Of a stretch of DNA of 64,000 bases, positions 50,656 through 59,386 are shown piece by piece; the first letter of the stretch is position 1, and every line of letters begins with the position of its first letter. The notes beneath the pieces were generated by a model. It searched no databases, was not told the origin of the DNA, and saw only the letters and a list, made by a program, of their open reading frames with translations. This DNA is from a bacterium (GTDB lineage: Bacteria > Armatimonadota > UBA5829), in NCBI GenBank assembly GCA_021371935.1, contig JAJFVF010000002.1, forward strand, positions 248,001 to 312,000, read 5' to 3'. The position numbers were made by a program, and so were the translations under genes.

Positions 50656-52947
50656 GAACGATCTTGTGATCCCAAGGGCAAAGCTTCTTGAAGGTACCCA
50701 GCTGTCCCTTGTTCTCTTTCCTGAATCCCATTTATACTGCAGTGCCTGATGATTGTTTAGCAAGTTATAGACATTCAGATAGAGCGAATCCCCAAGCTGC
50801 GAGCCCTCAGGCAGGTCGATATCAAGGTTATAGCTCACGATTACGGATGGGTTTGCACGTGATTGAACTGCCAATTCATCCGGAGTATCAACCATATCCG
50901 GTCTGCCGCTGCCATAGTCTGCACGCAGACTATGCGAGCAGGTGCCGTTCTTATAGTCTGCTACAAGCGATATGGTGTTCCTCTGGTCCCAGTTTGTGTA
51001 ATACATCTGGTCGGTTATTCCAATATCATCGCGGTTTGACTTTGCCTTGGCATATGTGTAAGACAGCCATCCCTGCCATTTATCCGACATCTTCTTACGC
51101 ACATAGAACTCCATACCATTGGACTTGCCCTCGCCCAGGTTTACGTATTGATATAGCCCAGAATCCAGCAGTGCACAACCGTTGAGGTTCTGGAATTTAT
51201 TGTTAAAGTAGGTTGCTCTCCAGGCAAGAGTATCGGTCGCCTGTTTCTCATATGTCAGTTCATAGTTGGTGCTTGTCTGTGGATCGGATGTACCCAACCC
51301 AGGAAGCCATGGTTCATTCTCATCGGGATATATATATCTCATCTGCACAGAACATGCAGGCACAAACTTGGCGTATTTACCCCAGCTTGCCTTCCAGGCA
51401 GAAGTCTCATCAGGAGTATACGACATACCGAGTCTGGGGGTGGTCTTTGCTTGAGTGACATCAGACACAGGATCACCACTATAACCAGCTCCCGGCACAT
51501 ATGCCAGACCTATGCGGTCATATTTTATGCTGTCACGCCGCAGACCCGCCGAGAATGTAAGTTGATCGCTCAGTTTCATCTGGTCTTCTGCATATAGACC
51601 GGATTGTGTCGTATCGACATCCGATTCATAGTATGGATAGCTGGGAATAGCGATATAATAATAGTTGTTCGATTGTTCTATAGAGCCACCCATCTTGAAT
51701 GAATGTACTGCGTTCAATTGGTTTACATATTTTGCCTGAATGCCTTTGCGCTTGGACCATACATCTGCTCCCTGGGCAGCGCCGTCAAATGATCCGCCCA
51801 TAGCACTGGTAATGGAGGTAAAGAAATGATAGTATGGCTGCACGCTTACAAACGATGCCGGACTGAGGTTGTGGCTCCATTCCAGTCCGCCTAAAGTGTA
51901 GCGCTGTCGCACGAAGTCTCTTTCAGATGGGATTGTATTGTTGTAAACATCAAGTGTGTGATAATTATCCAATCCACCGTATTGCGAACCCTGCATGGCA
52001 AGCAATGTGACTTTGTCTTTTTTGGATGGCCATACTAACTTAGCGACGTTGTCGGAGTACTCAAACCTCTTGATAAAAGGCGCATCCAAGTCTGTTTGCT
52101 GCATGTTTGCGCCTACATAGTAGTTGAATGTTTCAGCAGTGCCTCCACCGATCTCACCAATCATGGATCCATATGTATCGCTGCCGCTTTCGGCCACAAA
52201 GTTCATACCCGGAGCAGTGGCGCCTGTTTTCTTGATCTCGTTCAAAGCACCGGAGATGGCATTGCCGTATTCGGCTCCGAACGCGCCTGTATACATCTGG
52301 AATTTGCTCAAACCTGTTGTCAGAAGGTCAGTACCGAATGTGCCTATATTGGGATCAGTGATAGGAATACCTTCGACATACCAGCCTACCTGGTCATACT
52401 TGCCGCCGCGGAGGTGAAGCTGTCCGCTGCCGTCACTCTCGACGATTACACCCGGCAGAGTGCTCAGCACGCCCGGAGCACTCCGAACACTGGATGGATC
52501 AGTACGTGTAAGTGGCTCCTGCTGAACACTTACGAGATTGAATGTGTTAACCACTTCAGGGTTGATCATTGGTTTAGGCCGGGTTATTACCACTGCCTCT
52601 TCTTCGATTACCTCTTGGGTCATATCGAAGTCAGCCGAAGCGGTCGCATCCATTATCACCTGCACATCCGCCAGAGTCTGTGTGCCGTAACCGACCATTT
52701 GTGCTGTGATTTCATAGTCGCCAGGCGGAATATTTGCAATGACAAATCTTCCATTCTCATCGGTTACAGTGCTCAGACCTGTTCCTGCAATGATAATGTT
52801 TGCCCCGGAAAGCGGAGTGCCGGTTTTTACATCTTTAACAATGCCTGAGACTGAACCTGTGGTTCCTGCTGTCACCCAGACACCAGCACATACCAAAGCG
52901 GTTATGCTTAGAATCAGCACTGCAAGCTGAATGCGATATGTTCTCAA
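50653..52947 (-). CDS. TonB-dependent outer-membrane receptor with N-terminal carboxypeptidase-regulatory-like domain
   Basis: A 764-residue outer-membrane transporter. After a signal peptide (about residues 5-28) there is a carboxypeptidase-D-regulatory-like domain (SVSGIVKDVKTGTPLSGANI, VTDENGRFVIANIPPGDYEI; 30-110). A plug domain follows (SAPGVLSTLPGVIVESDGSG, LHLRGGKYDQVGWYVEGIPI), then a 22-strand-type barrel ending in TRSF with the terminal Phe needed for BAM recognition. The TTG at 52947 with GAGGAGGA upstream is the supported start; the upstream frame to 53088 overlaps the riboswitch side and lacks a signal. Substrate unknown. No tonB/exbBD gene is visible. Confidence 0.92.
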   Translation of the reverse strand: MRTYRIQLAVLILSITALVCAGVWVTAGTTGSVSGIVKDVKTGTPLSGANIIIAGTGLSTVTDENGRFVIANIPPGDYEITAQMVGYGTQTLADVQVIMDATASADFDMTQEVIEEEAVVITRPKPMINPEVVNTFNLVSVQQEPLTRTDPSSVRSAPGVLSTLPGVIVESDGSGQLHLRGGKYDQVGWYVEGIPITDPNIGTFGTDLLTTGLSKFQMYTGAFGAEYGNAISGALNEIKKTGATAPGMNFVAESGSDTYGSMIGEIGGGTAETFNYYVGANMQQTDLDAPFIKRFEYSDNVAKLVWPSKKDKVTLLAMQGSQYGGLDNYHTLDVYNNTIPSERDFVRQRYTLGGLEWSHNLSPASFVSVQPYYHFFTSITSAMGGSFDGAAQGADVWSKRKGIQAKYVNQLNAVHSFKMGGSIEQSNNYYYIAIPSYPYYESDVDTTQSGLYAEDQMKLSDQLTFSAGLRRDSIKYDRIGLAYVPGAGYSGDPVSDVTQAKTTPRLGMSYTPDETSAWKASWGKYAKFVPACSVQMRYIYPDENEPWLPGLGTSDPQTSTNYELTYEKQATDTLAWRATYFNNKFQNLNGCALLDSGLYQYVNLGEGKSNGMEFYVRKKMSDKWQGWLSYTYAKAKSNRDDIGITDQMYYTNWDQRNTISLVADYKNGTCSHSLRADYGSGRPDMVDTPDELAVQSRANPSVIVSYNLDIDLPEGSQLGDSLYLNVYNLLNNHQALQYKWDSGKRTRDSWVPSRSFALGITRSF

Positions 52948-53117
52948 AATTGAGTCCTCCTCAGTCGTCTGATAAGGCGTCAAAATATTTGTGCGGCCAG
53001 GCCAGTTGAACGCTCCCAAGCCACTGATATTCCAATTATCGGAGAAACAAGTATTTTCTTCAGGTGAGGAGCACTTATAGTGTGGCATAAACTATTTGAA
53101 TAAAGCTCAGGCCGAGG

Positions 53118-53217
53118 CCTGAACGCACGAAAAGGCAAACCACGGGAAACTTTGGGGCGCAAAGCTATTGGGGCTACACCTCGATCTTCGAGACATGCTT
53201 GCCAGGCTGCCGAAGCG
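53118..53217 (+). ncRNA. Cyclic-di-GMP-I (GEMM) riboswitch aptamer
   Basis: The conserved core is present in order: AAAGGCAAACC (53131-53141), a hairpin capped by GGAAAC, GGGGCGCAAAGC (53154-53165), GGGGCTACACC, a CTCGA/TCGAG hairpin, and GCTTGCCAGGCTGCCGA (53198-53214), the 3' side of the P3 stem that carries the tetraloop receptor. It lies on the plus strand upstream of the HD-GYP/GGDEF gene. Confidence 0.85.
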
Positions 53218-53267
53218 AACACACCTTATCGTCCGAATGAATGGGCTGCAGGTTTAGGATGATAGGG

Positions 53268-53301
53268 TGGCGTTGGCTACGACAGCCTGGCATTTTGTTG
53301 T
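53268..53301 (+). terminator. Possible expression platform of the riboswitch
   Basis: GGCT/AGCC at 53275-53286 forms a short hairpin (flanks GCGTT and TGGC extend it weakly), followed by ATTTTGTTGTTT. This is a plausible but weak ligand-controlled terminator. Confidence 0.4.
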
Positions 53302-53316
53302 TTGGGAGTTGGTAGT

Positions 53317-53526
53317 ATGCTAAACATTTATGAACCAGTAGCAGAGTCGGGATTTGTTCAATTAGGCATGAAGGCAGGTGGTCGTGGTGTGCGTGCAAAA
53401 AACGATTGTGCCGCGCCGTCTACCGCCAAACAGGTTCTCTTCCTTGTCGAGAGTGCATACGACGTAAGTGATGAGGTCGTTTCCTCCGGCACTGACTCAA
53501 CACCCTCAAAGTTCAGAGGGCACTAA
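53317..53526 (+). CDS. Small ORF between riboswitch and HD-GYP gene (doubtful)
   Basis: ATG at 53317 with GGGAG upstream opens a 69-codon frame (MLNIYEPVAESGFVQLGMK...). It has no recognisable domain, signal or bias. It may be a leader peptide controlled by the riboswitch, or chance. The gap 52948-53557 holds no other gene candidate. Confidence 0.25.
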   Translation: MLNIYEPVAESGFVQLGMKAGGRGVRAKNDCAAPSTAKQVLFLVESAYDVSDEVVSSGTDSTPSKFRGH

Positions 53527-53557
53527 TAGGATCGTAATATGGGCATCTTGCCCTGAA

Positions 53558-55429
53558 ATGAGAGCCGATATGAATGCAAGAGCAATAAAGCGAGTCAAGG
53601 TGGTCATTGGATTAGCGGCCTGTGCTGCGGTAATCGGCATCTTGGCTGTTGGTGATGGTTATAGCCGCGGTTGGCTGGGTGTATGTTTGTGGTTGGGACT
53701 GGCAGTTCTGCTGTGCAATCAGGTTGATTTGTCGGCTGCTCAGTGCAAATCCGAAACCGATGAAAAAGACGCCAGCAAGCAACTGGCGGATGTATATCGG
53801 AGCACTGCCGAAGCACTCGCCTGTGCGATAGCCGCCAAGGACTCATATGAGCAGGACCATGTCCTCAGAGTCAAAACGATCTGTGAGTTGGTCGGGCGTG
53901 CCATGGGCTTGAATGAAAATGAACTTAACGGCATTCGTATTGCAGCGCTTGTTCACGATGTTGGCAAGTTGGGCGTACCTGAATATATTCTGCTCAAGCC
54001 GGGGCCTCTGGATACGGAGGAATTCGGCAAGATGCGCAATCACACCACAATTGGTGCTCGCATACTTGAGCAGGTCGAATATCCATGGAATGTCACCGAC
54101 ATGGTGCGCCATCATCATGAGAACTATGACGGTTCCGGTTACCCGGACCATCTATCGGCTGAAAATATACCGGTTGGCTCTCGGATAATTTCCGTTGCGG
54201 AGGTCTATGACTCTCTTGTCTCGACTCGCTGTTATAAAGATGGATGGTCTCATGAGGATGCAGTAGAGCATATAAAGAAACTCTCTGGAGCGCAGTTTGA
54301 CCCGGAAGTGGTTGCAGCGTTTCTCGATGTGGCTGATCAGGTGAAGGATATGGACAGACAGCGTAGACCACTGCCTTCGTGTGAGGCTTCAACCGAGAGT
54401 TTTGGAGCAGCAGACCTGATTGCCCAGGCTAATCATGAGCTAATATCGATTTTTGAGATAGCTCAAACTCTTTCGAGCACACTGGAGCTTGATGAGGTGC
54501 TGGCACTGTTGGCACACAGGACCAAAAGGCTCAGTGATGCAGCAACATGTGTTGTATTTCTTGTCGATGAGCTGCATCCTCATATGTTGACGGCCAGGGC
54601 GTCTGCTGGCCGCTGGAATGAGATATTCAAGGGTGCAAGTGTGAAGCTGGGAAAAGGTGTGACAGGAAAGTCTGCGGCGCATGCAAGCACATTTGTCGGC
54701 AACTATGATCCGAACGATCTGGTATTAGGTATGGAGGGCCATATTGCATCGAATTTCAAGTCATCTCTGGTGGCGCCGATATCCAGTTTTGGACGGGTTC
54801 TTGGGACAATCAATCTATATGATGATGCGCCTCATGCTTTTTCTGGCGATGATTTGCGCACGATGACATTTGTGGCAAACACTGCGGCAATGGCTATTCA
54901 GAACGCAAGCGCATTTGAACAAGTGAGAGACTCGGCTGTAAGAGACCCTCTGACGGGTTTACACAACGGCAGGTATTTGCGAACGTATTTGGAGCGGGAG
55001 CTTCGCCGGGCATCAAGACGAAATGGACAGCTCTCTGTTATCGGAATAGACCTTGAAAATTTCAAGGCAGTCAACGATTCTCTGGGGCATCAGAGGGGTG
55101 ACAGTGTACTGAAAGATGCCGCCGACATATTTGTAAATCAGCTCAGGGATTATGACCAGGTGTTCCGCAACGGCGGTGACGAGTTTGTTGTAGTGCTGCC
55201 CGACACGCCCGCAAGTGAGGCGGAAAGAATAGCAAAGAGAATTCAGCAAGTTGTCGGGCAATACGCTGAGCAGTATACCGACAACGCCACCATGGCGCTG
55301 TTTGGCGCGAGTGTGGGGATCGCAACATATCCCAAAGATGCAGGTGATCTCGAATCGCTGCTTGATACAGCGGACGCGGCTATGTATAGGGACAAGCGCG
55401 CGCGAAAACGAGGTCGACTGGCTGCCTGA
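53558..55429 (+). CDS. Membrane HD-GYP / GAF / GGDEF cyclic-di-GMP enzyme
   Basis: A 623-residue protein with both halves of cyclic-di-GMP metabolism. Two short membrane helices (residues 14-55) precede an HD-GYP phosphodiesterase domain with LVHDVGKLGVP, HHHENYDGSGYP and the rest of the metal site. A GAF domain follows (LDEVLALLAHRTKRLSDAAT onward, about 290-450). A GGDEF cyclase domain (DPLTGLHNGRYLRTYLEREL, intact RNGGDEFVVVLP) ends the protein. The start is chosen at ATG 53558; 53570 is equally possible and neither has a strong ribosome site. The cyclic-di-GMP riboswitch upstream implies feedback. Confidence 0.9.
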   Translation: MRADMNARAIKRVKVVIGLAACAAVIGILAVGDGYSRGWLGVCLWLGLAVLLCNQVDLSAAQCKSETDEKDASKQLADVYRSTAEALACAIAAKDSYEQDHVLRVKTICELVGRAMGLNENELNGIRIAALVHDVGKLGVPEYILLKPGPLDTEEFGKMRNHTTIGARILEQVEYPWNVTDMVRHHHENYDGSGYPDHLSAENIPVGSRIISVAEVYDSLVSTRCYKDGWSHEDAVEHIKKLSGAQFDPEVVAAFLDVADQVKDMDRQRRPLPSCEASTESFGAADLIAQANHELISIFEIAQTLSSTLELDEVLALLAHRTKRLSDAATCVVFLVDELHPHMLTARASAGRWNEIFKGASVKLGKGVTGKSAAHASTFVGNYDPNDLVLGMEGHIASNFKSSLVAPISSFGRVLGTINLYDDAPHAFSGDDLRTMTFVANTAAMAIQNASAFEQVRDSAVRDPLTGLHNGRYLRTYLERELRRASRRNGQLSVIGIDLENFKAVNDSLGHQRGDSVLKDAADIFVNQLRDYDQVFRNGGDEFVVVLPDTPASEAERIAKRIQQVVGQYAEQYTDNATMALFGASVGIATYPKDAGDLESLLDTADAAMYRDKRARKRGRLAA

Positions 55430-55447
55430 TCCGTGAGAGGAAAAAAT

Positions 55448-55630
55448 ATGAAAAGCACTTGTAGCAACTATGCTTATCGCGGGTGCCCAGCAAGCTTCTA
55501 TCTTGCGTGTCGCGGATACAAAGAGGGGCTCAACTGCTGGCAGATAAAAGAAAAACCGTGCTGTTCTAATTCTGATCTCTCAATTTGCAAGACATGTAAG
55601 GTATATATAAAGTACCACGCGACGCCATAA
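55448..55630 (+). CDS. Cys-rich miniprotein (60 residues)
   Basis: A small protein with nine Cys in the pattern C...C...C...C...CC...C..C (NCWQIKEKPCCSNSDLSICK near residues 29-48). The C(C) and CxxC groups suggest zinc or iron-sulfur binding. Similar NCW...CC...CxxC modules occur alone or attached to signalling proteins. The ATG at 55448 follows GAGAGGA. It sits between two cyclic-di-GMP-type genes, so a sensory or accessory role is plausible but unproven. Confidence 0.6.
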   Translation: MKSTCSNYAYRGCPASFYLACRGYKEGLNCWQIKEKPCCSNSDLSICKTCKVYIKYHATP

Positions 55631-55684
55631 TAATTTTTTTGCTCGCATGGACGTATTATGCGCATCAATTGAGATGCGAAAACA

Positions 55685-56977
55685 ATGAAAAAAGACTCCA
55701 TACAAAATATCGATGCATGTTCCAATGCGAGGGCATCGGCAGGATTGACAATGTTCCTGATTTGCGCCGCTGGGCTGGCGTGTGTTGTATGTGCACTTTT
55801 CAGCTCGGGTCTGGAGTGGCGCATTCTATCTTTAGCCGTGCCGGCAGCGGCAGTTACTCCTTTTGTGGCGGAGGTTCGCAATCGATGGGGAAATAACACA
55901 ATATATTTTTCCCTCACTCACAGCCTGCTTTTTGCGGGTGTTCTTGCCTTAGGACCATTGGGAGCCTCGCTGCCCGCCGCGTTGGGAGCAGCCGTCCGGC
56001 TTGCAGTAGAAAGCCCTTCAAGGAAACCGCTTCACAAGGTTCTATATTCAATAGTCAAGCCTGCTGGCTTATGTTCATTTTCATCGCTTGTTTATGTGAT
56101 GCTGGGAGGCAATATAATTCGGCCACAGCAGGTCGATTCATTTGTGCCGCTGCTTTGTGCCGCCGCGGTCTACATAGGTGCAAATGCACTGCTGGCTGCT
56201 GCCGGTTCTAAGTGCCGGTCCTCTGAGCCATGTTCGGATAATCTGCCAAGCACTGTTGGCGTTGCTGCCGGCTGGTCGCTGTGTATATTTTCAGGCTATG
56301 CTCTTGCCGTGCTATATGCGATAGCTCCATCTTATGTACTGCTGGCTCTGGCCGCTCCCGCAGTGCTTGCCTGTGGGACATTATTTGCTGTTTCAAAGAA
56401 ACATGAGCAACCCTTGGACAAAGCTGAGCAAGGGCAAAACGACGAATCGCAGTCGAAAACCGAATCACCGAAATCTGACTCGGCTTTTATAGACCCAATG
56501 ACCGGACTGGCCAACAGACGTTACCTGGAATTGTTCCTAAAGAACGAACTAAACCGTTCCGAACGAGCCGAAAGGCCGCTTTCGATTGCAGTTTTTGATC
56601 TTGATGAATTCAAGAGCAGGCAGAATGTAAAAGATGAAGCTGCCGGCGAAGCGCTGGCTGCAATGGGTGAAAAGCTCAAGGCTGAAGTGCGTGACTATGA
56701 CATGGTCGCAAAATATTCCTCAACCAGGTTGGTGGCGGTGTTTCCGGAGGCTTGTGCACAAGAAGCTGAGGAGATCGCGCAGAGGCTGCATGACTGTGTG
56801 ATAAGCACTAGACTCAAAAAGAAGCCACTGTCTGTGAGTGTGGGAATATCCACATTCCCTGAGCATGGATCGACTACCGAAGATCTTATAAACGCAGCAC
56901 ACCGCGCACTTAACCAGGGGCGATTCCTTGGTCCAAACCGCGTTCACAGCTTCCGAGAACTGCAGAAGGCGAGCTGA
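55685..56977 (+). CDS. Membrane protein with degenerate GGDEF domain
   Basis: A 430-residue protein. About six or seven hydrophobic helices (residues 18-240) form a membrane sensor region resembling MASE-type domains. A GGDEF fold follows (DPMTGLANRRYLELFLKNEL, SIAVFDLDEFK). The signature is lost: the GGDEF position reads KYSSTRLVAVFPE, so it should not make cyclic-di-GMP but may bind nucleotide. KKKPLSVSVGISTFPEHGST is retained. ATG at 55685 with weak GAGATG upstream. Confidence 0.82.
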   Translation: MKKDSIQNIDACSNARASAGLTMFLICAAGLACVVCALFSSGLEWRILSLAVPAAAVTPFVAEVRNRWGNNTIYFSLTHSLLFAGVLALGPLGASLPAALGAAVRLAVESPSRKPLHKVLYSIVKPAGLCSFSSLVYVMLGGNIIRPQQVDSFVPLLCAAAVYIGANALLAAAGSKCRSSEPCSDNLPSTVGVAAGWSLCIFSGYALAVLYAIAPSYVLLALAAPAVLACGTLFAVSKKHEQPLDKAEQGQNDESQSKTESPKSDSAFIDPMTGLANRRYLELFLKNELNRSERAERPLSIAVFDLDEFKSRQNVKDEAAGEALAAMGEKLKAEVRDYDMVAKYSSTRLVAVFPEACAQEAEEIAQRLHDCVISTRLKKKPLSVSVGISTFPEHGSTTEDLINAAHRALNQGRFLGPNRVHSFRELQKAS

Positions 56978-57001
56978 TATAGTAGCTGAAAGTGGAGAGT
57001 A

Positions 57002-57039
57002 GAAAGTGGAAAGTCCGAGAAAGGTTGTTTTCCACTTTC
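57002..57039. terminator. Long hairpin after the degenerate GGDEF gene
   Basis: GAAAGTGGAAA (57002-57012) pairs with TTTCCACTTTC (57029-57039): an 11-bp perfect stem with a 16-base loop. A partial direct repeat (GAAAGTGGAGAGT) precedes it. No T-run, so its role as terminator is uncertain. Confidence 0.45.
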
Positions 57040-57049
57040 CAATTAAAGC

Positions 57050-57222
57050 TAGCTCGAAATATGCTCGTCGAGCATATTTCGGGTCCGGGCCGCGCATCAT
57101 TCACGTTTCTCGTGAATAATGCGCGCTAAGCAATTTACGGTCAGTAAATTGCACGTTTGTATGTGGTTTTACTGTGTGAAAAACTATAGTGGTATGCAAG
57201 CGACCAACCGTGATTTGCCTAG
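57050..57222. repeat. Composite repeat, copy 9 (modules A'-B-C with long tail)
   Basis: The longest copy. A perfect 13-bp palindrome (CGAAATATGCTCG/CGAGCATATTTCG), module B, module C (GCAATTTAC...GTAAATTGC), and a tail of about 75 bases, nearly identical to copy 2. It ends four bases before the metG stop on the other strand. Confidence 0.88.
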
Positions 57223-57226
57223 AGAC

Positions 57227-59167
57227 TTATCTTACTTTCGATCCAGCAAGAACATCCTTTTCAGGTTGGAGCAGGACTGCCTTGCCTTCTTCGTCCGACG
57301 CAGCCAAAAGCATGCCATTCGATACAACGCCTCTTATCTTGGCGGGTTCAAGATTGGCCAGCAGCACGATCTTTCTGCCCACGAGTGAAGACGGTTCATA
57401 ACTCTGAGCTATTCCCGCCACTATCTGACGCTCCTCGTCACCAAGGCTTATCTGCAGTCTGAGGAGTTTGTCTGCCCCCTCGACCTTCTCCGCTGATATC
57501 ACTTGCGCAATCCGTATCTGCAGCTTGCTGAAATAATCATAGGATATAGTATCTTCGGTCTTCTTAGCTTCCTGCGGTTTTTCTTCCACCTTAACAGCCT
57601 CTTTCTTCTTTTTTGTATCGAGCCTCGGGAATATAGGGTCGGGTCCCTGAGTGCGGGTGCCAGGTGCAATAGAGTTGGACGAAGTGATATCTGCCCACTT
57701 CAGTGAACTGAACGTATCCGCTATTCCGATCTGGCGAGCTATCTCTTTCGCCGTCGAGGGCATAAAAGGCGATATCATAATCGCCGCCGCCCGCGCTACT
57801 TCGAGAGCGGAGTAGAGCACACCGGCGAGTTCATCTTTTTTGCCCTGCTTATCAAGCTCCCATGGCTTCATATCGTTTATATATTTGTTTCCGGCGCCAA
57901 TCATCTGCCATACAGCTTCCAGTGCGCGAGTGAACTCAAGCTTATCGCAGTTTTGCTCCGCCGTTTGCGCAGCCTGCGTTATGACATCTTTCAATCCACC
58001 AGAAAAGCCATTCGGGTCCGGTATCGAACCATCAAAGTATTTACCAAGCATGCTGAGTGTGCGGTTCAAGAGGTTGCCGAGGTCATTGGCAAGGTCCGAA
58101 TTGAACCTGTTTTTTAGAGACGCGATCGAGAAGTCGCCATCAAGCCCGAATGTCACCTCTCGCGCGAGAAAATATCGAATCGCGTCCATGCAGACTTTGC
58201 TGTCTGCACCTGACTGAGCGGCAAGATCATTTGCAAGCTGAGCCGGAGATATCGCATTGCCCCTGGACTTGGAAATCTTCTCTCCATCCAATGTCCAGTA
58301 GCCATGGCCGAAAAGAACCCTTGGTAACTCGAGACCCAGAGCCATGAGCATCGCAGGCCAAAATGTGCAGTGGAACCGTACAAAAATATCTTTGGCCATA
58401 AGCTGTATGTCTGCAGGCCATAGCGAGTTGAAAAGCTCATCATCTGTGCCATAGCCGATTGCGCTTATATAGTTGATCAGCGCGTCAAACCAGACGTATA
58501 TCCTGTTGTCCGGGTCCGCCGGCACTTCTATTCCCCAGCCTTGTCCCTTACGGGTAATGGAGATATCTCGCAGTCCCTGTTTGATAAAACTAACAACCTC
58601 GTTTTTACGGAATTCGGGTTGGAGAAAGCCGGGATGTTTTTCGATGTGATCAAGTAGTCTTTCGCTGTATGCAGACAGCCTAAAGTAGTAATTTTCTTCC
58701 TGGACCCATTCAACACCTCGATTGCATGACGGACAATTGCCATCGACCAACTCACTCTCAGCATAAAACGTTTCGCATGGCACGCAGTACCAGCCCTCAT
58801 AGTGGCCTTTGTATATGTCGCCTTTTTCAAGCAGACTACTGAATATTTTTTGAACTACGCTGACATGTCTGAGCTCGGTCGTTCTGATGAAATCATCGTA
58901 TTGTATGTCGAGCGTTTTCCAAACTTGCTTGAAGTCTTCAGCAATCCCGTCAACATACTTTTCTACTGCTATGCCTCTCTCCGCTGCAGCTTCCGCCACT
59001 TTAGTTCCATGTTCATCTGTGCCGGTTAGAAAGAATGTCTTCTCACCCTTGAGTCGGTGAAAACGCGCCACGACATCTGCGATGATGGTTGTATAAGCAT
59101 TGCCGACGTGCGGGACATTGTTAACATAGTAAATCGGTGTTGTTATGTAGTAAGTATCCTTTGACAT
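57227..59167 (-). CDS. metG: Methionyl-tRNA synthetase
   Basis: Charges tRNA-Met. The 646-residue enzyme starts with ITTPIYYVNNVPHVGNAYTT (HIGH variant HVGN), has one zinc knuckle (CVPC and CPSC) near residues 127-145, DGEKISKSRGNAISP (KMSKS) near 298, an anticodon-binding helical domain, a Lys-rich linker (about residues 530-550), and a C-terminal Trbp111-like tRNA-binding domain (FSKLQIRIAQVISAEKVEGA, GIAQSYEPSSLVGRKIVLLA). Length suits the dimeric form with the C-terminal domain. Confidence 0.97.
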   Translation of the reverse strand: MSKDTYYITTPIYYVNNVPHVGNAYTTIIADVVARFHRLKGEKTFFLTGTDEHGTKVAEAAAERGIAVEKYVDGIAEDFKQVWKTLDIQYDDFIRTTELRHVSVVQKIFSSLLEKGDIYKGHYEGWYCVPCETFYAESELVDGNCPSCNRGVEWVQEENYYFRLSAYSERLLDHIEKHPGFLQPEFRKNEVVSFIKQGLRDISITRKGQGWGIEVPADPDNRIYVWFDALINYISAIGYGTDDELFNSLWPADIQLMAKDIFVRFHCTFWPAMLMALGLELPRVLFGHGYWTLDGEKISKSRGNAISPAQLANDLAAQSGADSKVCMDAIRYFLAREVTFGLDGDFSIASLKNRFNSDLANDLGNLLNRTLSMLGKYFDGSIPDPNGFSGGLKDVITQAAQTAEQNCDKLEFTRALEAVWQMIGAGNKYINDMKPWELDKQGKKDELAGVLYSALEVARAAAIMISPFMPSTAKEIARQIGIADTFSSLKWADITSSNSIAPGTRTQGPDPIFPRLDTKKKKEAVKVEEKPQEAKKTEDTISYDYFSKLQIRIAQVISAEKVEGADKLLRLQISLGDEERQIVAGIAQSYEPSSLVGRKIVLLANLEPAKIRGVVSNGMLLAASDEEGKAVLLQPEKDVLAGSKVR

Positions 59168-59204
59168 TTAAAAATGCGACCTTTCGGTTTGGTAGACATA
59201 TGTC

Positions 59205-59234
59205 ATGCTACTTTCTAGTGCAAGTGGTTGTCAA
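59205..59234 (-). promoter_or_regulatory. Sigma-70 promoter of metG
   Basis: On the minus strand TTGACA, an 18-bp spacer and TAGCAT, about 37 bases before the start codon. No T-box leader fits in the space. Confidence 0.55.
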
Positions 59235-59257
59235 TGATAAACGCTTGTTATCAGAGC

Positions 59258-59286
59258 TTGCAATATCGTATGGATACCGGTAAAAT
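59258..59286 (+). promoter_or_regulatory. Sigma-70 promoter of the amidase operon
   Basis: TTGCAA at 59258-59263, a 17-bp spacer, and TAAAAT at 59281-59286. Back to back with the metG promoter. Confidence 0.6.
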
Positions 59287-59386
59287 TACAGAAATGCTCA
59301 TTATTGCCGGGTAAGATATGGATATTGCCCACGTCTATAATTCTCTTCAGCCCGACAATACCTCGTTAGTTCAAGGAAGATGCTTT

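Noticed and set aside
52948-53088. 47-residue N-terminal extension of the TonB-dependent receptor
   Set aside because: The TTG at 52947 has a strong GAGGAGGA site and places the signal peptide at the N-terminus.
57119-57388. 89-codon plus-strand ORF spanning repeat copy 9 and the end of metG
   Set aside because: It is made of repeat sequence and antisense of metG, with no family resemblance.
59168-59234. T-box or SAM riboswitch controlling metG
   Set aside because: The leader of about 30 bases after the promoter is too short for either.
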